Shown in pieces: positions 15,775-25,060 of a stretch of DNA of 64,000 bases. The first letter of the stretch is position 1. Every line of letters begins with the position of its first letter. Under the pieces are notes generated by a model. It ran no database searches. It was not told the DNA's origin and was given only the letters and a program-made list of their open reading frames with translations. The DNA lies in NCBI GenBank assembly GCA_045612185.1, contig JAZKYO010000030.1, forward strand, positions 62,001-126,000, written 5' to 3'. The translations under genes were made by a program, and so were the position numbers. This DNA comes from RGIG8775 sp045612185. GTDB taxonomy: Bacteria; Bacillota; Clostridia; Oscillospirales; CAG-272.

Positions 15775-18435
15775 TTGAATCCGCACAATATGACAAAAGA
15801 AGAGTTGCTGACTGCCTTATCCTCAAGCGAAAGTCTTGGCTTGAGCGGTGAAAAAGCGACAGAACTAAAAGAAAAGTTTGGTGAAAACAAGCTTCGCGAA
15901 AAGAAGAAAAAAACCAATCTTCAGCGATTTTTGGATCAGTTCAACGACGTTATGATAATTATTCTCCTGATCGCAGCGGCGATCTCGTTTGTAATCGTCT
16001 GCGTTGAGAAAAATTGGGGAGAGCTTTTTGAGCCTGCGCTTATACTTCTTATCGTAATACTCAACGCTATTATGGGCGTCGTTCAGGAAAGCAAAGCCGA
16101 AAAGGCGCTTGACGCTTTGAAAAACATGTCTGCGCCGCATGCAAGAGTCATCAGAGACGGCAGCGAAAAGGTTATTGACGCCGCCGAGCTTGTTCCCGGT
16201 GACATCATAAAAGTAGAGGCGGGAGATTTTGTACCCGCGGACGCAAGGCTGCTTCACAGCGCAAGTCTTAAGAGTGAGGAATCGGCTCTTACGGGAGAAT
16301 CCGTGCCGTCTGAGAAAGACCATGCAACCGTGGTTGAGGAAAACTCGCCGATAGGTGACAGAACGAACATGATCTTTTCGGGATGCAGTATCACCTACGG
16401 CACCGCTACGGCTATTGTTACAGGAACCGGAATGAACACCGAAATGGGCAAGATAGCCAACCTGCTTGACGGTGAATCCGACTCACAGACTCCCTTACAG
16501 CAAAAGCTCGCTCAGCTTGGAAAATGGCTTGGCATAGTTGCACTTGCCGCTTGCGCGATAATCTTTGTGGTGGGACTTCTTAACAACACCCCCATACTTG
16601 AGATATTTATGACCTCGGTTTCATTGGCGGTTTCCGCTATTCCCGAAGGACTTCCCGCCATAGTTACAATAGTTCTTTCCATTGGCGTTCAGCGAATGGC
16701 GAAGAAAAACGCGCTTATACGCAGACTTCCCGCTGTTGAAACGCTTGGCAGCGCATCTATAATCTGCTCCGACAAAACAGGTACTCTCACCCAGAACCGC
16801 ATGACGCTTGTAAAAGCTTTTGCGGACGGTGAAGCTGACATTGAGGAAATAAGCGCAAGCAACTCCGACAGCATCAAAAAGCTCCTCACTTACGGCACGC
16901 TTTGCTGTGACGGCTCTGTGGTTTTTGAAGGTGACGAAGAAAAGCACATAGGAGATCCCACGGAAACTGCCATAGTTTTTGCGGCTCATAAAAACGGTCT
17001 CGCCAAGGACTCGCTTAACATTGACTATCCAAGACTTGCCGAGATTCCGTTTGATTCCGACAGAAAGCTTATGTCTACCGTCAACCGTATCAACGGAAAA
17101 AACATCGTAATCGTTAAAGGCGCGTTTGACATGATGGCTACACGCTGTACGTCAGGCAACATCGAAACGGCGCGCGAAATTACAGACCGAATGAGCAAAG
17201 ATGCGCTTCGCGTTCTCGCAATAGCTTGCAAGGAAATTGATACCGTCCCAACCGCTCCGACCTCGGAAGAGCTTGAAAACGGACTTACCTTTATGGGACT
17301 TGTTGGCATGATAGACCCGCCGAGACCCGAGGCCAAGGTTGCGGTAGCTACCTGCCGCAAGGCGGGAATAAAGCCTGTTATGATAACTGGGGACCACGTT
17401 GTCACAGCTTCGGCAATAGCCAAGGATCTTGGAATTTACGTTGACGGCGATTGTGCTATAACCGGTGCCGAGCTTGACGCCATGAGTGACGAGGAGCTTG
17501 ACAGCCGTGTTGAAAGTATTTCGGTATACGCTCGCGTTTCGCCCGAAAACAAAATACGAATAGTTAAGGCATGGCAACGCAAGGGTAAAGTGGTTTCGAT
17601 GACGGGTGACGGCGTAAACGACGCCCCCGCGCTTAAAGCCGCAGACATAGGTTGTGCCATGGGTATTACGGGCACAGACGTTGCGAAGGGAGCGGCTGAC
17701 ATGACGCTTACCGACGACAACTTTGCTACCATAGTTGATGCCGTTCGCGAGGGGCGCGGAATCTACGCCAACATCAAAAAGGTGGTCGGTTTCCTTTTGG
17801 GAACCAACATTGGCGAGGTTATTACGGTATTCGTGGCTATGCTTCTTTTCCACGTATCTCCCCTGCTATCCATGCAACTGCTTTGGATAAACCTTGTAAC
17901 AGACAGTCTTCCCGCCATCGCGCTTGGTATGGAGGCGGTTGAATCCGATATTATGAATCAAAAGCCCAAGCCCAAAAGCGAGGGAATATTTGCCCACGGG
18001 CTTTGGATAAAGGTTATACTTCAGGGAATTATGTTCGCAGGTCTTACTCTGATTGCTTTTGTGGTTGGCACAGGACTTCCCGTCAGCGAGCTTATAAGCG
18101 GCGCGTTCAGGAACGGCGCCAATGAGACGGCACTTGCCCAAGGACAGACGTTGGCGTTTATGGTACTTGCGCTTTGCCAGATAGTTCAGGCTTACAACAT
18201 GCGTTCGGAACACTCGCTGTTCAAGATTGGCTTCTTTGGAAACAAAAATCTCAATCTTGCGGCACTCGCTTCAACGCTTCTCGTGGCGCTTGTGCTCTTT
18301 ACTCCCGTGGGAATTGCTTTTGGAATGAAGATTCTTTCGTGGAAACTTTACCTCATAGGGCTTGGACTTATCCTTGTACCCCTTGTTGTAATGGAGTTCT
18401 GCAAGCTGGTAGGATTTATCAAGCACAGACACTAA
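15775..18435 (+). CDS. P-type Ca2+/Mn2+-transporting ATPase (type IIA, SERCA/PacL-like)
   Basis: An 886-residue integral membrane cation pump. GGGAGG is eight bases before a TTG at 15775; the next ATG (15790) is too far, and the longer frame starts upstream of the promoter. Motifs: TGES (173-176), IPEGLPA in TM4 (290-295), the phosphorylated Asp333 in SDKTGTLTQN, MITGDH, and the hinge GDGVNDAPALK. TM5 has GTNIGEV and TM6 has NLVTDSLPA, the side chains that bind divalent ions in SERCA-type pumps, so Ca2+ and/or Mn2+ export is likely. The divergent TetR gene carries a Mn2+ riboswitch, which favours a Mn2+ link here. Confidence 0.93.
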   Translation: MNPHNMTKEELLTALSSSESLGLSGEKATELKEKFGENKLREKKKKTNLQRFLDQFNDVMIIILLIAAAISFVIVCVEKNWGELFEPALILLIVILNAIMGVVQESKAEKALDALKNMSAPHARVIRDGSEKVIDAAELVPGDIIKVEAGDFVPADARLLHSASLKSEESALTGESVPSEKDHATVVEENSPIGDRTNMIFSGCSITYGTATAIVTGTGMNTEMGKIANLLDGESDSQTPLQQKLAQLGKWLGIVALAACAIIFVVGLLNNTPILEIFMTSVSLAVSAIPEGLPAIVTIVLSIGVQRMAKKNALIRRLPAVETLGSASIICSDKTGTLTQNRMTLVKAFADGEADIEEISASNSDSIKKLLTYGTLCCDGSVVFEGDEEKHIGDPTETAIVFAAHKNGLAKDSLNIDYPRLAEIPFDSDRKLMSTVNRINGKNIVIVKGAFDMMATRCTSGNIETAREITDRMSKDALRVLAIACKEIDTVPTAPTSEELENGLTFMGLVGMIDPPRPEAKVAVATCRKAGIKPVMITGDHVVTASAIAKDLGIYVDGDCAITGAELDAMSDEELDSRVESISVYARVSPENKIRIVKAWQRKGKVVSMTGDGVNDAPALKAADIGCAMGITGTDVAKGAADMTLTDDNFATIVDAVREGRGIYANIKKVVGFLLGTNIGEVITVFVAMLLFHVSPLLSMQLLWINLVTDSLPAIALGMEAVESDIMNQKPKPKSEGIFAHGLWIKVILQGIMFAGLTLIAFVVGTGLPVSELISGAFRNGANETALAQGQTLAFMVLALCQIVQAYNMRSEHSLFKIGFFGNKNLNLAALASTLLVALVLFTPVGIAFGMKILSWKLYLIGLGLILVPLVVMEFCKLVGFIKHRH

Positions 18436-18445
18436 TCAAACAAAT

Positions 18446-18499
18446 AACACCTTGTCGCAAGTTTTTAGACAAAGACTTAGCAACAAGGTGTTTATTTTT
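18446..18499 (+). terminator. Terminator after the P-type ATPase gene
   Basis: AACACCTTGT (18446-18455) pairs with ACAAGGTGTT (18483-18492), with a smaller AAGT/ACTT stem inside, followed by TTTATTTTT. It lies between the convergent ATPase and GRE genes. Confidence 0.75.
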
Positions 18500-20717
18500 A
18501 CATTCCTTGCAGGAATCTGTCAACCACAAGCTGACGGAATCCGGGGGAAAGTGACGCAAAGTAGGCGGTAAAGCCCGTTACGCGCACCACAAGGTCGGGA
18601 TAAAGGTCGGGATTTTCATTGGCGGCAAGCAACTTTTCGGTATCAAGAATATTGATGTTTATAAGCGTTCCGCCTTTTTTGAAGTGCCCCTCGATAAGGT
18701 TGAGAATAGCGTCCACGCCGCCTTCCTCAATAGATATCATAGGGTCAAACTCTATCTGCAAGGGTGCCGTATTTCCGTATCCGCACTGAACCGAGGCTAT
18801 TCCGTTGGACTGCGCTGATGGCGCTCCGTCCTTTCTGAAACGCGGATTGGGATTGGCTCCGTGGGAAATAGGCTCTCCATTTCGTCTACCGTTGGGGGTT
18901 GCCCCCACCTTAGATCCGTATTCGATAGTTCTCGCCCAGCTGAACCACCCCGGAATAAGCTGTCTGCCCTCGGGCATTTTTTGCGCTTTTATCATCGACA
19001 CCCAGCTATCGGTAAGCTTGAGCGCCCACTCGTCGGCAATTGTATTTCCGTGGCAATAACGGGGAGCGCTTTGCATCATTGCGCGTATGCGTTCATCCGC
19101 AAAGTCGTTATCGAGCGCATCGTACATCTCGTCCCAGGTAAGTATCTTTTCATTTTCCACACGAGTAACGAGTGCCGCAAAAGAGTCGGCAACAACAGCC
19201 AATCCCGCGCCGTCTATTCCAACGGTATAAAGCTCGGCGCACTGAGATATATCCTCTCCGCGTTCAAGCGTATTGTGCATAAGCAGATTCATAACAAGCT
19301 CGGGGGTTACCTCCCACGCGTGGTCTATATGGTGATTAATTCCTGCCGCCGTCGTCTCTATTGCCTTGGCAAGATGCTCAAGATAAAGTTCGTAAAGGCG
19401 CACTGTGCTTCGCGTGCTCTCTTGTCTCATGTCCTTAAGAGCTTCTTCCATAACCTTTGCGATATTTATTTTTACAGTATCGTTCATAGGAAATTCCTTA
19501 CCCGGAACACACATCCAGTTACATCCCACGGCTATGCGCTCACGGGCGGTCTTTTTATCAATACCGTTTCTCATATATCCCTCGGCAAGCGCCTTATCGT
19601 TACAAAAGCGGGGCCAGCCGTTTTTGTTTTTCAGAAGATAATAAACCGCTTTTTTCAAGAATTCTCGATCGCAGTTTTCGTGAACTCTCACCGTAAGGTT
19701 GCACGCGATATTGATAGAATCCGCCGCGTCGAGTATGAGATAAGAAAGATGATTGGTCATATCCATATCGTTTTCATCAACGCCCGAAATCTGATAATAA
19801 TGGGGGTCGATAAGAAGCAGGTTGGCTATAAGGAATTTAGCCGTTTCGTCGTCTGTTCTTCCCTCTTTCACGTCGTTTTCATAGAAGGGATACAGAAGGA
19901 CGTCAAGCTGAAATCCCGCGCCGTCACGGGTATATATTCTTGAGGCGCAGTTAAAAAATGCCGTCCACTGGCAAGCCTCGCGCAAGGTTTTGGGCGCACC
20001 GTATTTTATATTTTCACAAGCCTCAAGCATACCCTCAAGGTTAGCCTTTACGTCGGCGTTTTTCTCAGCCGCAATCATTTCAACAAGCTTTTTACAGTGG
20101 CGGTCAACGAAGTCGATAATCGCAAGCAGTGTTCTCTCTTCCGCGTCGTAAAATGCCTTTTTATCGGTGTTTATCTTGCGGTATTTGCGCACCTTTTCAA
20201 GCAATCCGCCAAAGCCAAGTTCAAAGCCTATCTTATAATCACAGGCAAAATGTGCGTCTCCGTCAATACCCGTAGTAATATTATATTTAGCTTGCAGGGG
20301 CTTAAGGTGATCGTAGGGAAATCTCTGCTCGTCCCAACGCTTACTCCACTGATTTGTCGCGCCGTTCTTGATAAACTCAAGATTTTTAAGATTATTTTTA
20401 AGCCAGTCGGGCATATAGTGAAGGTCGCCTCGGTAGTTTACAAGCATATCGCGCCATCTTCCGCAAAGCATTTCATTGGGATCGATATAAGGCGCGTGGG
20501 CGTTGAGAACACGCACAAAGTTTTCACACATTCCGTCGTAGCCGTAAAAGCTTCCGTTGGTGCTGTTATACCATGGCTCTACTCGGTATCCATCGGAAAT
20601 CGGAACAGTGCCGAAATCGTCAAGGTCGGTAAAGCCGTTCTGCTTTCTTTTTTCAAGGGTATGTCTGATTTTTGTCTCTCGCATGGCGCGGAGTCTGTCG
20701 GAATAGGTATACATCAT
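18498..20717 (-). CDS. Glycyl radical enzyme of unassigned specificity (PFL superfamily)
   Basis: A 739-residue oxygen-sensitive radical enzyme. The C-terminal glycyl radical motif is RVTGFTAYFASLS with Gly715. The active-site loop reads AVGCNWMCVPGKEF with Cys399 aligned to the catalytic cysteine. Pyruvate formate-lyase has two adjacent cysteines here, and the dehydratase/decarboxylase/lyase group has GCxE; this protein has neither, because C+2 is Trp401, and a second cysteine is at 403. The reaction therefore cannot be named. Its ATG overlaps the stop of the upstream Gfo/Idh/MocA gene (ATGA), so the two are translated together and probably act on one substrate. The only activase gene in the window is at 3634-4530. 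Confidence 0.9.
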   Translation of the reverse strand: MMYTYSDRLRAMRETKIRHTLEKRKQNGFTDLDDFGTVPISDGYRVEPWYNSTNGSFYGYDGMCENFVRVLNAHAPYIDPNEMLCGRWRDMLVNYRGDLHYMPDWLKNNLKNLEFIKNGATNQWSKRWDEQRFPYDHLKPLQAKYNITTGIDGDAHFACDYKIGFELGFGGLLEKVRKYRKINTDKKAFYDAEERTLLAIIDFVDRHCKKLVEMIAAEKNADVKANLEGMLEACENIKYGAPKTLREACQWTAFFNCASRIYTRDGAGFQLDVLLYPFYENDVKEGRTDDETAKFLIANLLLIDPHYYQISGVDENDMDMTNHLSYLILDAADSINIACNLTVRVHENCDREFLKKAVYYLLKNKNGWPRFCNDKALAEGYMRNGIDKKTARERIAVGCNWMCVPGKEFPMNDTVKINIAKVMEEALKDMRQESTRSTVRLYELYLEHLAKAIETTAAGINHHIDHAWEVTPELVMNLLMHNTLERGEDISQCAELYTVGIDGAGLAVVADSFAALVTRVENEKILTWDEMYDALDNDFADERIRAMMQSAPRYCHGNTIADEWALKLTDSWVSMIKAQKMPEGRQLIPGWFSWARTIEYGSKVGATPNGRRNGEPISHGANPNPRFRKDGAPSAQSNGIASVQCGYGNTAPLQIEFDPMISIEEGGVDAILNLIEGHFKKGGTLININILDTEKLLAANENPDLYPDLVVRVTGFTAYFASLSPGFRQLVVDRFLQGM

Positions 20718-21811
20718 TTGATTTTCTCCTCTTTACCGCTTGCGGAGCTTTTTATAGCGCCGTCAAGAAGCGCCATCACGTCCATGTTTGCGTCAAGCGT
20801 AAGCATTTCGTGTATTGGCTCTCCCGTTTTTACGTGATTAGCAAACTGCCAAGGCATATTTTTGTATTTATCATCAAGCACGCTGTCGGGAATCTCTACC
20901 TCGTTACCAAACATATCGTAAGCCTTAACGTCGGGGGCGTTTTCAGCTCCACCCGTACACATAATCACTCCGTCAGAGCAGATAAGCATAGGACCTGAAG
21001 GAATAACGGCACGGGGAGTTGTCCAAGTCCCCTCGATGACAGACATTCTGCCCTCATATTTGATTATAGCCGCAAAGTTATCCTCGGTGTCTCCAAAAGG
21101 TGTGTTGAGATTAGCCCCGTAGGACATTATAGCGTCGGCGTCGTTACCGAAAAACCAACGTGAAAAAAAGCAGCCGTAACAAGCAATATCAAGGAACACA
21201 CCGCCACCGTGAGAAAGCTTATGCCACCAGGTTTTAGAGCGCTCATCATCGGATATTTCCTCTACGTTATGCGAAACGCCCCTATGCTTGGCACCTTTGC
21301 CGAGAGGCCCTGTATGACCGTTGATATAACGCAATTTGATGGGCTTGCCGACTATTCCCGAATCTGCCGCCGCTTTCATTTTATGAACATAACCGCGCCA
21401 AAGGACGGGCCAGTTCACTACCGCCTCAATGCCGTATTTTTCAACGCTCGCACGAATCTTTTCGGCTTCCTCCATACTTACCGCTATAGGCTTTTCTATA
21501 CAGACGTTTACACCGCGCTTTGCGCATTCCTCAACCACCGCGGGCTTTTGCGCGTTTTCGCAAAGAATGAAAGCTATGTCGGGCTTTGCCTCGTCAAGCA
21601 TTTCGCGATAGTCTCCGTAGGCGTTTTTGCAATAGTTATTTTTTACGTTTTCAAAATTCCACACCGGAGTGTATGTATAGGCGTGAATTTTTTCAACGTC
21701 GCTGTTTACGTCGGCTATTCCCACCAGCTCAAAGTCGGGATTCTCGCTTATATAAAGCGCTATCTCGTTACAGTGCATATGCGAAAAGCCTATTATTGCT
21801 GCTTTTATCAT
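20714..21811 (-). CDS. Gfo/Idh/MocA family oxidoreductase, paired with the GRE
   Basis: A 365-residue NAD(P)-dependent sugar or polyol dehydrogenase-type protein. The N-terminal Rossmann strand is AAIIGFSHMHCNEIA, and the conserved lysine is in CIEKPIAVS. The usual catalytic DxGxH segment is replaced by LDIACYGC. It shares NWP, KTWW and GGG-LD-ACYG with the gene at 26246, so these two form one subfamily. GGAGGA lies eight bases before the ATG at 21811; a longer frame to 21826 lacks a binding site. The stop overlaps the GRE start. It heads a two-gene operon divergent from an AraC regulator, its likely controller. Confidence 0.88.
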   Translation of the reverse strand: MIKAAIIGFSHMHCNEIALYISENPDFELVGIADVNSDVEKIHAYTYTPVWNFENVKNNYCKNAYGDYREMLDEAKPDIAFILCENAQKPAVVEECAKRGVNVCIEKPIAVSMEEAEKIRASVEKYGIEAVVNWPVLWRGYVHKMKAAADSGIVGKPIKLRYINGHTGPLGKGAKHRGVSHNVEEISDDERSKTWWHKLSHGGGVFLDIACYGCFFSRWFFGNDADAIMSYGANLNTPFGDTEDNFAAIIKYEGRMSVIEGTWTTPRAVIPSGPMLICSDGVIMCTGGAENAPDVKAYDMFGNEVEIPDSVLDDKYKNMPWQFANHVKTGEPIHEMLTLDANMDVMALLDGAIKSSASGKEEKIK

Positions 21812-21843
21812 GGTGTATTCCTCCAAAATATATTTTCATTCTT

Positions 21844-21872
21844 ATATTAACACACGGACGGGCAAAATTCAA
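21844..21872 (-). promoter_or_regulatory. Promoter of the Gfo/Idh-GRE operon
   Basis: On the minus strand TTGAAT (21867-21872), 17 bases, TAATAT (21844-21849), 33 bases upstream of the ATG. Confidence 0.6.
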
Positions 21873-21894
21873 TCAAGAATATTTTGAAAAAATG

Positions 21895-21923
21895 TTGCAA
21901 TATTTGGATTTTTGTGTTACAAT
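21895..21923 (+). promoter_or_regulatory. Promoter of the AraC gene at 21933
   Basis: TTGCAA (21895-21900), 17 bases, TACAAT (21918-21923) with TG at 21915-21916. The predicted transcription start (about 21930) is only three bases before the ATG. Confidence 0.6.
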
Positions 21924-21932
21924 ATTGTTGTT

Positions 21933-22775
21933 ATGAAAAACGTATTTACCGCTCTTTTTGAGCACAAAGAATTTAAAGAAAACTCGCCGTGGGCGCTTAC
22001 AAAAATGGAATTTCCCGCGGGAGAGGTGGTCCCTCCGCACTACGGAGACACCGTGGAGGTGCTTTTTTGTCACGATATTCTGGGCACCGCTTACATCGGT
22101 GGAAAGCAATACGACATGAGCCGAGACAGATTGTTTTTTATCGCGCCCTTCGTTATTCACTCCTTTGATTACAAGCCTTGCGACGGACACGTAAAGGTTT
22201 TGAAGCTTCAAATATCCGAAATAAAAAAGTATCTCGATATATCAGCGATACTCTCGGAGCTTGGATTCAAATTCGAAGACCTAAACGCCATATACCCATT
22301 TTCTGATGAAATTGAATCCACGGCAAAAATGATAACTGAAGGAAACAACGTAGCCGCACGACTTTCGGCAATAATAAAATTGTTTGAAAATTTCGCTTGC
22401 GCCACAGGCAATGAAAACCGACACGCTCCGCTTGCTACGCGCTCGGGCTTTTTGGGCGAGGTCATTGACTGGTCCGAAAAAAATTTCCGAAACCGCGTTA
22501 CGATAGACGAGGTTTCGGAAAAGTTTGGTTACAACAAAGCTTATTTTTGTTCGCTTTTCAAGGCGTCGACGGGGGTTACCTACCTCAACTATCTCAACAA
22601 TCTGAGAATATCACATGCCTGCCGTCTTCTAAAGAACGGAGCAAGCGTAAGCGATGCCTGCGAGGCTTGCGGATTTGAAACCACCTCTTATTTCGTTCAA
22701 CTTTTCAAAAAAAACGTTGGTGTTACTCCAAAGCAATATCAGTTGAGGTTATCCGCAAATCAAATTACTTCATAA
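21933..22775 (+). CDS. AraC-family regulator, probably leaderless mRNA
   Basis: A 280-residue regulator with a cupin-like N-terminal sensor (PAGEVVPPHYGDTVEVLF) and a C-terminal double helix-turn-helix (TIDEVSEKFGYNKAYFCSLF and VSDACEACGFETTSYFVQLF, ending GVTPKQYQ). It probably senses a sugar and controls the divergent Gfo/Idh-GRE operon. No Shine-Dalgarno is visible before the ATG at 21933, and the predicted transcription start is about three bases upstream, so the message may be leaderless. Its 3' end overlaps the convergent phosphoesterase gene by 11 bases. Confidence 0.88.
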   Translation: MKNVFTALFEHKEFKENSPWALTKMEFPAGEVVPPHYGDTVEVLFCHDILGTAYIGGKQYDMSRDRLFFIAPFVIHSFDYKPCDGHVKVLKLQISEIKKYLDISAILSELGFKFEDLNAIYPFSDEIESTAKMITEGNNVAARLSAIIKLFENFACATGNENRHAPLATRSGFLGEVIDWSEKNFRNRVTIDEVSEKFGYNKAYFCSLFKASTGVTYLNYLNNLRISHACRLLKNGASVSDACEACGFETTSYFVQLFKKNVGVTPKQYQLRLSANQITS

Positions 22776-24240
22776 AATTTTTATCAAATGCCTTCACACT
22801 GACATCGTAATTATCAGCACCTTTAACTTCAAGGAATATCGGAACATTGTTTATCATTCCCGACTCCCACGCATAAAAAAATGACACGTAAGAAATCATA
22901 GGTCCGAACCAATCGACTATTGGGTAATGGTTTTTAAGCCCCTTGTCCGCTTTCACCGATTGATGTATATGGTACGCAACGGTACGGTTGCCCATTTTTT
23001 CATACCAACGGCTTATTGGATTGGTGCTTGCGATAATTCCATTATTTCTGGCGTGACCCACGTCAAGAATATGTCCCACCCTTCCGGGCTTGCCAAGCTT
23101 TATATTCATGGCATCTATCCACGCCGCCACTTCTTCGGGAGAGCAGCCAAAACCACGGTTTTGGTCATCTATCTCGCCTTTGCCAAGGTGCATGTTTTCT
23201 ATACCGATATTCACGCTGTCACCAACAAAGTTTACCGCGTTAACGAAATATTCAAGAAACTTATCATACACGGCTTTATCTGTCATATCACGGCACTTTG
23301 CCTTAGGCGGATGTATTGTAAGTCCGTTTACACCAAGCTTTTTAGCGTATTCAAGCGCTGAATGCCAAACGTCAACGCCCGAAAATTCGCCGTTTTCATA
23401 CTTGATATCAGGCATGTGAAGCGACAGATAATTCCCGCCCGAATCACGCCATTTTTTCACAAGAGAAACAGCTGAATAATCAATATCGCTTGCCTTCCTA
23501 CACCGTATTTCAACATTTTTTACATCGTGTTCTATTGCGTAATCGATGTCTCGCAAATTATCCACACATGAGATTCCGAAATTTTCTCTCACGTCAAATA
23601 AAGCTTTCTCTCCAACGCCAAACAGCTGTTCACTAAAAGAAATACTGTCGTCACTCACATCTACATACGTAATACACGGATAATCCCCTATTGACTTATC
23701 GGGGTCAAGAGCGCGCAATCCGTACACGCGGCTTTTTCCCACGTTGTCGTCTATATAATAGTGAGCGTGCCCATGAAAAACCGTTAGGCTTTTTTGGGAA
23801 AGAAGCTCTTCAAAAAATTCTCTGCTGTCCTTATGCAGACTTTTTACGTAATGATGCAAGAACACCACGTCGCCGTCCCGAAGTCCCGCAAGTCTTTCTC
23901 GGTCGTTTGTGTCTATATCACCATACGGAGTATTGATTCCGAGAAAGGTTCGGCTTCCCACCTTAAAACAAGGCTCGGTCTTTAAGGTCATTATCTCATT
24001 CAAGGTGTTTTCATCACGAACCTCGGAATTTCCGAAAACGTAATAATGCTCTAAGCCATCTAATTCAGAAAGGTAATTTTCAAACGCCTCACCCTCACCG
24101 TATGACGTAATATCCCCAAGATTTACAAGCATATTTATGCCGTCAAGCCTCAGTTTTTCAACTGCTCGTTTAAAAAATACGTATTGCGGAGATTTCTTGC
24201 TTACGGGCAAGTGCGTATCGCACAAAAAAGCTATTTTCAT
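22765..24240 (-). CDS. Fusion of calcineurin-like phosphoesterase and xylose-isomerase-like TIM barrel
   Basis: A 491-residue two-domain protein. Residues 1 to about 200 form a metallophosphoesterase: Asp8 and His10 in LCDTHLP, Asp43 in NLGDITSYG, GNSE at 70-73 in place of GNHD/E, LHHYVKS, and the final HGHAHYY. From about 230 to the end lies an AP-endonuclease-2/xylose-isomerase-like TIM barrel with LTIHPPKAK, GIENMHLGKG, ILDVGHARN and YHIHQSV, typical metal-binding strand ends. I do not know this fusion as a named protein. It starts in ATGA overlap with the MBL gene and is the second gene of that operon. A joint role in hydrolysing a sugar phosphodiester and acting on the sugar is conceivable but inferred. 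Confidence 0.85.
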   Translation of the reverse strand: MKIAFLCDTHLPVSKKSPQYVFFKRAVEKLRLDGINMLVNLGDITSYGEGEAFENYLSELDGLEHYYVFGNSEVRDENTLNEIMTLKTEPCFKVGSRTFLGINTPYGDIDTNDRERLAGLRDGDVVFLHHYVKSLHKDSREFFEELLSQKSLTVFHGHAHYYIDDNVGKSRVYGLRALDPDKSIGDYPCITYVDVSDDSISFSEQLFGVGEKALFDVRENFGISCVDNLRDIDYAIEHDVKNVEIRCRKASDIDYSAVSLVKKWRDSGGNYLSLHMPDIKYENGEFSGVDVWHSALEYAKKLGVNGLTIHPPKAKCRDMTDKAVYDKFLEYFVNAVNFVGDSVNIGIENMHLGKGEIDDQNRGFGCSPEEVAAWIDAMNIKLGKPGRVGHILDVGHARNNGIIASTNPISRWYEKMGNRTVAYHIHQSVKADKGLKNHYPIVDWFGPMISYVSFFYAWESGMINNVPIFLEVKGADNYDVSVKAFDKNFMK

Positions 24241-24995
24241 ATTTCAACAGAATCTCCATCATTACATATAACCGCCTTGCCGCCAAAAAGCGCTTTTACT
24301 CTTTCCCTGCACTCATCGGTAGCGTTGAGAATTTCTCTGCCGTGGTGGTTATAGAATATGCGGTCTATGTTTTTTGTTTTCAAATATTCGTAAGTGTCGT
24401 CTATCATGTGATGGCCCGTTTCGCAGATAAGCGCGTCACAGTGCTCGCCTATCGCTTCGTCCATTTCGGAATAGGTCTTAACGTCGCCCGAATAGACTAT
24501 ACGCTTGCCCTCGCACTCAATAAGATAACTGAACGAACAGTCTGCCTTTGACATATGGGTATTTCTGTATGCGGAAACTTTAACCGTTCCGTCATCACAA
24601 ACTACTCCGTCTGAAACAAGGTGCGCGTTTACAGGATACTTTTCGCCTACTGCCGCGCTGTATTTGAGAATTTTGGACACGCCATCCCAAATTTCCATAT
24701 CGGGAAGATACACATCAAATCCACCGTGTTTCGGCATTTGCTTTGTTCTGCTTCTTAATTTTTCAACAAGCCATACAAGGTTTGAAAGTCCACCTATATG
24801 GTCTATATGGGGATGAGAAACAAAAATCGCTTTTATTGACAGCGCATCAAGCCCTATAAGATGGGCTGTATGAGAGCATCCCTCGCCTGCGTCAAAGAAA
24901 TATAATTTATCGCCAACCTCAAGGCACCACGAAGTATGATTTCTGTCGGGCATGGGTTCTGTTCCCGAGCAAGTTCCCAAAAAATGTATTTTCAT
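24237..24995 (-). CDS. MBL-fold metallohydrolase (RNase Z-like group)
   Basis: A 252-residue metallo-beta-lactamase-fold hydrolase. It has IHFLGTCSGTEP at the N terminus, DAGEGCSHTAHL, the metal motif SHPHIDHIGG, and later NTHMSK, YSGDV and a NHHGRE histidine. The start LGTCSG and the overall length resemble RNase Z/PhnP-type enzymes, and PhnP-like phosphodiesterases fit well with the phosphoesterase encoded next. GGAG is six bases before the ATG at 24995; the longer frame runs through the promoter. It heads a two-gene operon with the fusion gene. Confidence 0.87.
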   Translation of the reverse strand: MKIHFLGTCSGTEPMPDRNHTSWCLEVGDKLYFFDAGEGCSHTAHLIGLDALSIKAIFVSHPHIDHIGGLSNLVWLVEKLRSRTKQMPKHGGFDVYLPDMEIWDGVSKILKYSAAVGEKYPVNAHLVSDGVVCDDGTVKVSAYRNTHMSKADCSFSYLIECEGKRIVYSGDVKTYSEMDEAIGEHCDALICETGHHMIDDTYEYLKTKNIDRIFYNHHGREILNATDECRERVKALFGGKAVICNDGDSVEI

Positions 24996-25026
24996 TCCAT
25001 TCTCCTTAATTGTATAGTTCACCGTA

Positions 25027-25055
25027 ATTATACCACCTTTTTTTATAAAATTCAA
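25027..25055 (-). promoter_or_regulatory. Promoter of the MBL/phosphoesterase operon
   Basis: On the minus strand TTGAAT (25050-25055), 17 bases, TATAAT (25027-25032), 31 bases before the ATG. Confidence 0.75.
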
Positions 25056-25060
25056 TAGAA

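Noticed and set aside
18498..20717. Annotation of the GRE as pyruvate formate-lyase or glycerol dehydratase
   Set aside because: The active-site loop has neither Cys-Cys nor GCxE, so a named activity would be a guess.
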